Assembly: GCA_002150815.3 (NCBI GenBank)
Contig: NDFF03000199.1
Coordinates: forward strand, 33,075 to 97,074
DNA: 64,000 nt
Direction of reading: 5' to 3'
From: Grammothele lineata
Taxonomy: Eukaryota > Basidiomycota > Agaricomycetes > Polyporales > Polyporaceae
In this document: piece by piece, positions 43,847-54,099 of the stretch
Position numbering within the stretch: the first letter of the stretch is position 1
How the letters are laid out: every line of letters starts with the position of its first letter
Made by a program: the position numbers and the translations under genes
Notes under the pieces: model-generated
The model's database searches: none
Seen by the model: only the letters and a program-made list of their open reading frames with translations
Told to the model about the DNA's origin: nothing

Positions 43847-45779
43847 ATTGGCAAAAGTAAGAACGAAGCTTGGAGGAGAGCTGAGATGCGCTGTGAAGTG
43901 GAAGACAACGAAGAGAGAAGAGCGGCAGAACTGGGGAGAACGGCCGTCTGTCGATGGCTTTTATGCTCTTTCCTCTGAGGCGACTGATTGCATAGCTCGA
44001 TGGAGGTAGCCACCTCGCATACAGCGTCCCTTCCTCTCGGTGTGTAGAAATGGGGACTCGTATTCAGTTGGGCGTGCTGCGCAACAGAACCGATGGGTAG
44101 CTTACAGCCGCTGGAGCTGCGCTTGACGTCGAGTAAGTACAGAGGGATAGCCACCAGTTACCGAGGCGCTCACGCTTCGAGATAAAGCCGAACCATCATT
44201 CCGACACAGCAGTTGAGAGCTGACGGAGATGCTGCGCCATCGAGGGTCGTCTTCGGCAACGGTCGATGTTAAGACCCATTTGGCCTTCGGGTTGATCTGG
44301 AGGACTGCCAGAATTTGAACAGACTCGTAGTGTTCGCGCCGTGTGACGGCCGCTGCGCATGAGAACCGAAGAAAACTGAAGACACGAAGGCTCAAAGCGT
44401 GATGGGTCGGATGAGCAAGAGTAAGGCCTAAGGCCTGCAGGGGTCCGTGAAAACGATGACCAGCGGTGGGTCGACGTCCGAGATGACGCCAGGGGATGGG
44501 CAAAGAGCTGTGACGGATTTCTGTCACGTTGGTCGTCTTCGGCTTTCTCCGACCAAAATGCCGGCCACGGCAAGGTCACAATGTCCCGTCGTCACGTCAT
44601 TGAGCGCTTCTCTCCTTGGCAGCGGACATCCATCTGGCCATGCGTCCAACGCTGAACATCGCTGATTCTTCCTCTCTTCACACCCATGACGGCGTTCTTC
44701 CCATATAATTATGTAGCTAAAAATTCAGTTTAGAAAATTTCGTCGCAGAGAGCTCGGGCATGTCCTTGGCCTTGCGATGTGATAATTGCTGCCATCAGTG
44801 CTTTCTCCAGCCCGCCTCTAGGGGAGTTTCTCTGGAGTCCACACACGTCGGACGTCCTGCGACGTCATATCGATGCATGGTAGAGGCTTCAAAAGTACGT
44901 TCTTTGAAGTGTAGAATGCTCATATCCGACGTCTAACAGATGCTTTCGCCCCGTGGGCCGTTACAAGGAGCGTTGAAGCATATGAACCTCGGTCTCGCTC
45001 GCGCACAGACGGAGATACGGCTCTTCGAAGACGCTTCCGGAACAAATTCTTCCCCGAGTGAAGACGACCTCATCAAACACCGCGCTGCCTGAATCGCTTC
45101 CTCTTCACGCAGCAGGCGGCCTTAAGCGAGCAATGAGCGGATCACTCTAGTCTCCGTCCCATTCCGCTCCCCTCTGCAGAGTCTGTGCGTCATTCCTTCT
45201 GTCTCTCCTCTTTCGCTATACCTCCTCCTCATCGTCCCTTTTCTATGATGAGAGGCGTTCTACAAGGTGATGCTGACGATGCGCGTCTGGCATGGTCTTC
45301 GGGGGTGAAAGTATGAGTGCTGCATCGGCGTGCGGAGAGTGAGGCAAACATCAGCCGACGCGTTTATATCGCCAACGGGCGCTCCGCAGACGCGAGCTGC
45401 AATGGAACCTCGCGATCTCTACCTCAAACATCCCGCGCGCACGAGAAGTCTCCGGCACCGACTCGCGAGCTTCCGAAGTCCTCAATTGGACGGTGTAGAG
45501 CAACCGGCCCCACTTCCTCGTCGTTTGCGGCCTCGCGTTCAACGGCGTGGTGCAATGCAGGGAACCCACGTCATTTCGAGGGCTGTTCGCGTAGGACTCT
45601 AGGAGGTTATAAGAAAGCAGCCAGAACCCGTCTTTCAACCCAAACTCCTGCCCCGCTCGAGTATCTCATCCACTCTTTCAGCACCCACACTCGTTTTATC
45701 GCCCCTCGCCTCCGTCTCTACGACACACCCCACGACCCGCTCGCACTTTTCAATACCCCAACCTTCTAATTCACCAACA
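43847..45779. other. Long intergenic region, no gene seen
   Basis: About 1.9 kb. Frames at 44100-44580 on the minus strand have no recognisable motif or splice pattern. A TTATAAG run at about 45607-45613, 167 bp before the ATG at 45780, may be the TATA box of the next gene. Confidence 0.45.
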
Positions 45780-47420
45780 ATGCGCTCCCACGCCTTCTTC
45801 TCCCTCATGCTCGTCCTCGCCTCCGGTGGTACGTATGATTCTGGGTTGCGCTCAGAGGTTTTGTTACGTGTATGCTGACATGTTATTCGCATCTCAGCCT
45901 TCGCTGCGCCCGTCGTTCCTTCTGTCCCCGTCGACCCCTCCACCCTCGGGAACACCCTAGCCTACATCCCCAACCTCCCCGCCAACGCCCGCCCTGCGTC
46001 CATGCCCAGCGGCCTCTTCTCTCGTCTCGACGCTGGCGCCGCCGGTACCGCCGCCCACGAAGCCGAGGTTGAGCCCTGCGAGACCGAGGTGGAGGGTGCC
46101 GCCGCCGGTGCTGCCGGTGTCAAGACCCGCCGTCGCCGCAACCTCGGCGTCGGTGCTGCCGCCGGTGCCGCTGCTGGTCTCAAGGCGACCCCTCACGGCG
46201 TGGCAGCCGGTGCCGCCGCCGGCGCTGCTGCTGGTGCGCACACCCGCCGTCACATCGGTGCGGGTGCCGCTGCCGCCGCGGGTGCTGGAGCTCACGCTGG
46301 CCCCTCGGGTGTCGCTCTCGGTGCGGGCGCGGTTGGCGCCGCTGGCGTTCACGCTCGCGCGGGTCTCGACGCTGTCACCGGAGTCGTTGGTGGGCTCGCT
46401 GCCGGTCCTGGCGGTCTTCTCGCAGGTGTCGGTGGTGGCGCGGCCGGTGTCGTTGGCCGGCGCGCTGATGTTGGCGCCGCGGCTGCGCTTGGTGCTGGCC
46501 TGAAGGCGACGCCTCACGGTGTTGCTGCGGGTGCTGGCGCGGGCGCGGTTGCCGGTGTTCACTCTCGCGCAGAGGTCGACGCCGCGGCCGCTGCTGCCGC
46601 TGCTCTCAAGGCTTCCCCACACGGCGTCGGTGTTGGCGCTGGGGCTGGGGCCGTCGCCGGTGTCCACTCTCGCGCGGAGCTCGACGCCGTGACCGGGGTT
46701 GTCGGTGGACTCGCTGCGGGTCCTGGTGGTCTTTTGGCCGGTGTTGGTGGTGGTGCTGCCGGTGCCATCCTCCCCCGCGCTGACGTCGGTGCTGCCGCTG
46801 CTCTCGGTGCCGGTCTCAAGGCTACGCCCCACGGCGTCGCTGCTGGCGCGGCTGGCGGCGCTGCTGCCGGCCTTCACTCTCGTGCCGTCGTCGGTGCTGG
46901 TGCCGTTACTGGAGCCGGTGTCGCCGCTACCCCGAAGGGTCTCGACGTCGGCGCCGCTGCTGCTGCCGCGGCTGGTGCACACGTTCCCCGCCACATCGCC
47001 GCGGGTGCTGCCGCTGGTGCCGCTGCCGGCCTCCACGCTGACCCGCACGGTCTCGAGGCGGGGGCGGCCGCAGGCGCTGCTGCTGGCCTCCACACTCGTC
47101 GTCACCTCGGCGCTGGCGCGGTTGGGGGTGCGGCCGCGGGCTTGAACGCCGCCCGCCACGGGCTCGACGTCGGCGCTGCTGCCGGAGCTGCTGCTGGCGT
47201 CCACGCGCGCGCGGAGCTCGACGCGGCTGCCGCTGCTGCTGCGGGTGTCGACGTGAGCAGGGAGGGTTTGGCGGCGGGTGCGGGCGCTGTGGGCGCGGCG
47301 GGTCTCCATGCGCCGCGCCAGCTGCCTGATGTTGCGGCCCCCGTGAAGGCTGTCGCGGGTGGTCCTCTTGGGATGGTCACGTCGGCGGTCCCTGCTGCTC
47401 CTGCGCTCGGTGCTCTCTAA
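45780..47420 (+). CDS. Secreted Ala/Gly-rich repeat protein
   Basis: Two exons (45780-45828 and 45898-47420) give 523 residues. The signal peptide is MRSHAFFSLMLVLASGAFAA, then PVVPSVPVDPSTLGNTLAYI. From about residue 70 the chain is a long series of degenerate repeats in which Ala/Gly blocks (GVAAGAAAGAAAG) alternate with short polar words (LKATPHG, HSRAELDAVTG, HTRRH). A longer unit with VVGGLAAGPGGLLAGVGGG occurs twice (near 46380 and 46700). No enzyme motif. The composition suggests a structural or surface protein, perhaps amphipathic, but the role is unknown. The gene is very GC-rich and its antisense strand is also open, which is an effect of the repeats. Confidence 0.8.
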
Positions 47421-47999
47421 AAGGGTCTACGTCTGCGTTACGATGTTACTCCACTCTTTCCCGTAATTTCCTCATTGTATACACCGTTAGTACTAGTCAA
47501 GACTCACGACGTCCTGGTCCTAATGCACTAGCTTCGAATCTGTGACACGATTGGCTTGCGCGTGATTCTGGCTATTCGTCTCTTATCGTTGAGGCTGCGT
47601 TGCACCTCGCTGGTCTATACTTTAGTGAATACTCCAGGAATCTTCGAGTTTTCAAAACGTGTGAGCTCTACCTACGTCCTGCGTTCCCGCGACCCTTTCA
47701 GTGCTTGCGCGTGTGGCGTTTTCTAGACCCCACTCGTATTGTCGCAGGTGTACAGGAAGATCTGCGAGCTGCTTCGCCCGCAAGACTGGCACACATAGCG
47801 GCAAGACTCACGGTGCGAAGACAGTTGAAGAGTTCAATTTGCTTGCCTTTGGGGACTTGGAGGGTGTAAGCCAAGTATAAGCGCACTTCAAACCCCGCAA
47901 GAGCCTGGTGCCAAAATCGTTGAAGTCATCAGCGGAGTTTTAATGCCAGTAACTTGCTCTACAATGACGTCGGAACAAGATTCTCGAGACAAACCTCGC
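47421..47999. other. Intergenic, no gene seen
   Basis: Sequence between the repeat protein and the CSN3 relic. The first part is the 3' flank of the repeat protein. An upstream remnant of the CSN3 N-terminus could lie near 47943-48200 but I cannot trace it with confidence. Confidence 0.4.
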
Positions 48000-49932
48000 C
48001 TACGAGATCTTCCCCGACCGCACTCTGTTGACCACGCTCGAATACTCGCCTCACTATGCCCTCGACTGCCCGTCTCCTCTTCTTCGTCTAGTGAAAGAAA
48101 CTCCCAGTCCTTCGACGCCTACCTCGCGCCCAAGGACGTCTACGAGCCTGTCTAGGCCCATCCTCGCCAGCCTCCTCACCAACGGCCACGACCATGACGC
48201 GCTCGCTAAGCTCAACTCGCGACGCAACACCCATAGATGCCTCTGTATTCCGTGCGCTATCTCATCGCCCGACGCGCGGTCCCCGCTTTGCTCACCCGTG
48301 CACTCGCCACAGCTCCGCGCGACACAACTCGCCGCCGCGAATGATTGCTGTCGAGGCCTTCTACGAGCTCTTGGAAGCCTCGCATGCGCGATGGACTCTG
48401 GATAGCGGTGAGTATGCGTATTTCGTGCGTTCCACTCTTTGTGTGGTGGCGTTGACTCGCAGCCGGCAGTGACGATGCTCACGAAACGCATTATCCGCGC
48501 CGCTGAATCCTCGAACAACGTAAATGAGCTGTAGTGGGAGCGTTTCTTGCGCATATAGGAGGCTCGCCGGGTTGGAGGATGGAGATGCAACTAGCAGTGA
48601 TATCGTCGTTGCTCAAGTATGCCCTCGCTTCTCTAGCGAGCTTCGTCACGCGATACCCTCCGAATACCTCACAACGCTGCATCCGGTTCTCCTGAAGGTG
48701 CGTTTATCTTCCCGTTGTATCTTCGGTTCTCATTATGCGCTGATACTGGAGCAGACTTGTGTCACCACAGAACCCTTTACCGCTACCCTACCCGGGCTTC
48801 GAGCACCCCTCACACACGTCGACCCGACGCTGGCCGATCGACCTACAACGACAACCTGATCTACCATTGCGCCGGAGATGTCGCGCTCGGAGCTCCCTAA
48901 CGGTGGCAAGAGCGGGGGAAGGTGCGTTCCCTTCCTTCCTTTCTTCCCTCCGCTTTCGACGCGGAATGGCTGAGCGCATGTGATGCAGACGGTCCCGCCA
49001 CCGAAATACGCACTCCCGGCGCTGTAATGTCTCTTCAACAGCTTTCCATATAGCACCTTCGTGAAGAACTACACCTCCTCCAAGTGCTACACCTCCTCGA
49101 CGGCAAGCCTACGCGCGTTCGTGTCGAAGGAGCAGGAGGTGCTGAGTCAGGTCAGTCTACGCGTCTGCTGTCCAAGATACCCTTGGATATTGACTAGTCT
49201 CCGTAGGAGAAGAACCTCCGACTCGCCTACCAGGCGATTCGACAGGCGCCGATCTGGTTGATCGAGAAGCTGACCGCGACGTACCTCACGGTCGGTCTAT
49301 CCGTTGGGAAGTAGGCCGGGATCTGGAGCACGGAAGATGTTAGGGAGGTCATCCTCTACATGGTATGTCCAGCCACTACTTGGCCCTCCACTTCCCTTAC
49401 GTTCGCTCGTACCTTCCCTTCAACCAACCTTCTTCGTCAACCAGTTCGCTTTATATACGCGTTCCTTCATATATACTCCCCTTTGTCCAATTTTCCTGCT
49501 CGGCACTTCTTTATGCCCCTCTCCTCCCTTCACCTCGACTCCTGACCCGTCGCACGCAGATCGAATCGGGCGAGATCAACTAGAGCATCTCCTCCGACAC
49601 CGACACGTTCTCAGGCCCGGTCCCCGAGTTCTCCAAGGCTCGGCTCGACCACGCGGGATGCTTGTCTCCGCGCAGGACAAGTCAGAACAGCCGTATGCCG
49701 CTCGAGACCGAGTGCGCGCTGAACGCGAGCAGGGAGTATCTGACCAAGGTGCGCCTCTCCCCCGTTTTTCATTCACTGGATTCGGGTTACTTACGGGCGA
49801 ATGCGATTGCAGGCGATGCGGCACAAGGACGACGCGGGTTGGGGCATGGACGAGGATATGTTCCAGCCTGGGACGATGGGCATGATGATGATGAGCGGGC
49901 GGGCGTGGGCGGCGGACGTCGCGTTCACATAG
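48000..49932 (+). pseudogene. CSN3: Decayed COP9 signalosome subunit 3
   Basis: Scattered exons still read as CSN3, with splice sites kept: VTRYP / EYLTTLHPVLLK near 48645-48695, YNDNLIYHCAGDVALG near 48845-48890, VPPPKYALPAL near 48990-49020, STFVKNYTSS near 49050, EKNLRLAYQAIRQAPIWLIE and KLTATYLTVGL near 49210-49300, EDVREVILYMIESGEIN near 49330-49580, EFSKARLD near 49630 and LETECALNASREYLTKAMRH then KDDAGWGMDEDMF near 49710-49870. The last parts are the PCI domain and tail. In-frame stops occur at 48898-48900, 49025-49027, 49312-49314 and 49581-49583, each where homologous chains continue. There are frameshifts near 48655 and a compensating pair between about 49650 and 49700. CSN3 is part of the complex that removes NEDD8 from cullins. 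This copy cannot make a full protein. Whether an intact copy exists elsewhere is unknown. Confidence 0.72.
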
Positions 49933-50316
49933 TACTGGTTTGCTCGCGCCGCGTGGCGAGCGAGAAATCGGATGGTGCGTATCTCGGGCCGCTGCCGTTG
50001 CTAGAATTGTACACCGATGTAGCGCTATTGGTACCGTGATCGAAACGCTGTCGCGTTTGTGGTCCTTTGCAGTACACGGTGCGATAGTGAGGAACACGGC
50101 GCAAGCGAAAAGAGGAACGAGCCTTGTGAGCTGCTGAAGTGTAGCGCGTTCAACCACCGACACAGGCGCCGAAGGGTTCGCCACGTACCACCATTTTTTC
50201 CACTTGCTCTGCGGAGCTCGCGCCCCCGCCCGTCCTCATCTCTGACCACTTTCACAGTCCTCGTTGCGCGCATACATCTAGATCAGTCAATCCCTAATGC
50301 TATTCGCGCCTTCCCT

Positions 50317-51726
50317 ATGAGCGATCCTGACTCCCTCATACTCGGAATCGACGGATATCAGACTCCCATGGCGTTCAACAGCTTGGCAGACGTCTCAGCC
50401 AGTGTGGGAGATCTTGAAAGTGTAGACAACCCTACTTCTTTACAGGTAATTGATTACTTGGACGAGATCGAGCTCCAGGGCGGAAGTTGGCGCGATATCA
50501 AATCCTACCAGACCTGGGCACCCACCCGTCTCACAATGACACAACCAGACCCCTCCCTTCCACCACGTCCCGAGTTTCCTCCTTTCGTAATCCCATATCT
50601 TTGCGCCTTTGAACCAATTGACGACGGTGACCTTGGGACGTACCCGCAGCGCCATGGGTGGGTGGTTCACCACCAGGACGGACTGTGTCATATGTCCTGT
50701 CCACCAGGCGTCTGCATTGATGCCAAAGATCTGGAGTCCTCTGCAGATTCCTGGCGGAACATCTACAACAATATCCACCCCACGTCCCCGATGGTCTCTC
50801 GTGCGGACGGTTGCCCGGTCACCGCCGCGAGCAAGGTCGTATTCTTCCAATCCTGGCTTTTCTTCGGGACGCTCCGCGAGGTGTCTCGGATGTGCGGCCT
50901 CCCCATCGACGTTCACTCGGAGTTTATCATTCATGACGGGCGAGACGTATCAACGGCGGCCTTGAACGGGCTGGCTGGACGGTGATTCACAGCACTCGAC
51001 AGCGAGAGGATTGGAGATAAGTTGCTCTTGAAGGCAATTTTCGTCATTGCGCGGCGCATGGTCATCCTCCTTCGAGAAGAACTATCCAACGATGCTGAAC
51101 GAAAACCAGTGTTCCAATACACGCCCGACGAAGTCCGTGTCCTGTTTTCTATTGACATTCTTTTCTGCGTCCTCGCATTGCATCTTCTTCTACACATCAA
51201 CTCGCCCGCGCTCGTTGATCTGAAAGGCACGGATGAGAAAATAGGCGAGTGGATGACAGCTCTCCTCTACACACGCGATATCTGGATTGAAGGCCAACAG
51301 GACCTTGTTAGGTTCACTCCAGAGATGGAGACTCGGGGCTGGTGCAAAAGCGAGTGCAGCTCGCTTCGATCGATGCAATATCCCGATTTATTTCATTCCA
51401 TCGCGGTCCTTGACCGGCCTCTCGCCAAAAACCACTCCGCCTGTAGTGATGCGGTGTGCTCAGCATACCAAGTCAACGAGGCAACGTATGTGACTACCCA
51501 CACCCCCGCCTATTGTGACGAAGCATGCTCCCAGGAGTTCGTTGGGGTCTCAACACCACATAGTGGCGTTATAATACTCTATATTGACTGTGTACCCGGG
51601 TATGACATACCTCCATGGTTACTGTGGCCCGGTCCCCGGCCGGCTTTTTCAAATACTCTGAGTACCTGTCCGGCCGGCCATCAATACCTAATACTAGTCG
51701 ATGTAACAATCAATGATGCTGTCTAA
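50317..51726 (+). pseudogene. HET-family relic: internal stop, HET core missing
   Basis: Open from ATG 50317 (MSDPDSLILGIDGYQTP). It contains the N-terminal region found in large agaricomycete HET proteins, including the cysteine-rich stretch near 51340-51540 (GWCKSECSSLRSM, HSACSDAVCSAYQVNEATYV, YCDEACSQEFVGV). The frame is broken once by TGA at 50983-50985, between GLAGR and FTALDSERIG, where a Trp codon would fit; coding character continues unbroken on both sides. After about 51560 the family pattern stops and the frame runs into unrelated sequence up to TAA near 51724. The HET core motifs (as in AISHVW) that normally follow are absent from the window. Most likely a pseudogene truncated by an insertion. 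The family assignment rests on memory of the cysteine pattern and is moderate. Confidence 0.55.
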
Positions 51727-52370
51727 TAATCTCTTCCTTGAGTCTGTTCAGATCCTCGGGTGTTCGGTTGAGTACTATAGTAAGTGCATTGACCGGGGCT
51801 AGCATTATCGACAGGGCTAATGATGCGGCCGGGCCAGGCCGTATGTGTACTAACAGTGGTCCGGCCGGCACCGGTTGCATGTACACTCATATTGATCCGA
51901 CCGGGGTATCCGCCAGAAGCGGTGGCTAGCATGTCACCTTACCAGTCCTCTACCGGTCCTAAGACCGGACCCTTAAAGCCTACGTGACTTCGTCCGGTGG
52001 CTCTGTTCATATGAGGGTTCTGCGATGGAGACTGGACCATATAGCGGACCTGAGCAGTCCGGGTCCTGACCATCGGTCCCGGTCCTCGAAATTGGCAGGA
52101 CTGAGACCGGTTCATCAAGACCAATCAGGACCGTTGAGGACCGGTCCTCCCAGCAGTGTTACTCCTAACAAAATTGCGCACACTACAGGAGCGCTATCAG
52201 CCTCTTCGAGGAGTGGCCGCACTGGCCCGTCAGCAGGGGATTGCACGATCGAAATCTGCACTATTGCACTGTCTCGTGTCTCTCGTCGGCGGCCGTTGGG
52301 TAGGAGCAAACGTGGGCAGGTACTGTATTGCAGTGCGTGGCAATTATTAGGGCCTCAGGAGGATATTTGA
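51727..52370. repeat. Cluster of GGACCGG/CCGGTCC-type words
   Basis: Some 15-20 copies of gaccgg, ccggtcc, ggaccg and related words in both orientations, irregularly spaced 10-40 bp apart, e.g. accagtcctctaccggtcct and gaggaccggtcctcc. No gene. Looks like the subterminal part of a non-autonomous DNA element. Confidence 0.5.
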
Positions 52371-52389
52371 GTGGAAATGAAGACGACTC

Positions 52390-52740
52390 ACCATTGCCGG
52401 CCTTGTTAGTGTCCCCTGCACACGACAAAGTCCCAACATGCCGCTTTGGCAGTGCCGACGGGCGCCTATATATGCCGCAACCGGCATAGAATGCCGACCC
52501 AAACGCCGGCGCTTGTAAATTTGCCGTCGGCGGATTGTGCCGAATGGTGCTTGCAGAATGCCGGTCTCGGCATTCAAAACTGTGCCATTTGTGCCGGTGG
52601 CAAGAAACTGCACAATGCCGAGATCGGCGTTCAACAATGTGCCATTTGTGTCCGCGGAATGAAACATGCTCAAGTGCAAACTGAATGTGCTATACTAACA
52701 GCATGGTAGATGATAGTAGTAAGTAATGCCGGTGTCCTAG
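52390..52740. repeat. Cluster of TGCCG/CGGCA words
   Basis: About 15 copies of tgccg or cggca in 350 bp, several inside near-palindromes such as gaatgccggtctcggcattc and aatgccgagatcggcgttc. Two copies of gtgccatttgtg lie 58 bp apart. A smaller group of the same word occurs at 53936-54015. Confidence 0.5.
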
Positions 52741-52845
52741 AAAGACCTGCTCATGTAGCTACAAGTCACAAACGTCATAAGCCATCCAGGGATCTCCAGG
52801 CTGACAATGAGATGCTTGATTCAAAAGCGAGCTACATATTAATCA

Positions 52846-54099
52846 TTACGGCGGCGCAGAGTCTGTACGAGAACCACCAGAAGACGACCACAAATCCTCC
52901 ATCATCCGCCATGTTGCAGAACGACACGCACGAAGCATCAAATGCCTCTGGAAAGCGTGCGCGTTCTCCAGACCATGGAGCTCCCTACGGGCATTGTACA
53001 ATGGAGTGAGCGCAGCATTCAAGACGCTCACATCCACTTGAAGATGGTTGAGATGCTCCGTTGCATCCCACAGAGGAACGTGCTGCACAGAGGAAGGTGG
53101 AACCCCACCAGCAATGGACTGGGAACCGACATACAAACCAGGAGCGTACTCTCTCCCATGCAACAGAGGGCCGATGTTGTGGGTCATGGACGATATGCCG
53201 AGAGAACCTGGGACCTCTCCCACCTGTGAGTCACCATCCTTTCCAGCAGAAGGGTTTTGACTCGACCCGACAGTGGACTGTGTAGGACCATGACCTGCAT
53301 GAGGCTCATCACCTGCGGTCGACGGCAGACGGGGGGACTTTCGACGTCTGGGGTTATGATCGTGCTCGACCGATGACTGCCTGTGAGCATGATGTCGTCA
53401 GAAGGGAGTACGTCTAAAACACATCTATTAGAGAAAATGCCGTACCAGCTCGACCCGGACGATGACCTCTGAGAGAACATTAGAATCAATTGTTGACATT
53501 CAAAGGACTGTGGAGAAAGTACTCGCCTTGCGCTTCCGATGCTTCACTGGAGACTCCGGAAGCATGGTTGTTATACTGCCGTCAGGGTGGGAGAGGGCCC
53601 ATCCGCCTGGGGGCGCCCGGTCGTCCTCTTTACCAGAAAAAGGCACTGATGACGGTTCGATGAGCCTTGACTGTACATTTCCTGAAAATCGAACTGCCGC
53701 TGGTAAGTACAAAGAGAAATGTCGACCAACTATAACCTACCCTCCTTCGACCGACGTGCATGTTGCGCAGATTTGTCCGATTTGCCTGAAGACAAAGCAC
53801 AAAGCATTAGTCCCAGCCCCACGAAGAACGCAGAAGCACTCACTTTTTCCCATGCTTGCAAGAGAGACACTTTGTGTGGTGGTTCGCTGGCAGGCGCCTT
53901 AGCCGACGTTCCGCGGAACGATCACATAAGCCACATTTGCCGCCGGCATACCAGATCATATGACCTACCGGCGTGGGAAATGCAAACTACTCAACATGCC
54001 GATGAACTGCCGGCAGTATGTCTCGTTGCCCATCACCTTCTCAGCCACAATCTAATTCTGCCTTGCTTGACATCTCATACAACATCGTTTTGCATTCAT
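52846..54099 (-). CDS. Unrecognised gene A, possible zinc-binding protein
   Basis: The C-terminal exon runs from about 53390 down to TAA 52846-52848 and is open throughout (HNPRRRKSPRLPSTAGDE, LWDATEHLNHLQVDVSVL, LNAALTPLYNARRELHGL, CRSATWRMMEDLWSSSGG). Upstream exons include AAVRFSGNVQSRLIEPSS (53700-53530) and a Cys motif HMIWYAGGKCGLCDRSAE ... TKCLSCKHGKK (53964-53850), spacing C-x2-C-x~21-C-x2-C, which could bind zinc. The first exon is unsure; an ATG at 54099 (MNAKRCCMRCQARQ) adds further cysteines but overlaps the start of gene B on the other strand. The middle segment is helical and may form a coiled coil. I do not recognise the family. Confidence 0.4.

Noticed and set aside
45957..47309. 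450-residue open frame antisense to the Ala/Gly repeat protein
   Set aside because: It is a Ser/Thr/Arg-rich mirror of GC-rich repeats, without a signal, splice pattern or independent coding character.
50980..50996. An 11 nt intron (gtgattcacag) hiding the TGA in the HET relic
   Set aside because: Far below any workable intron size.
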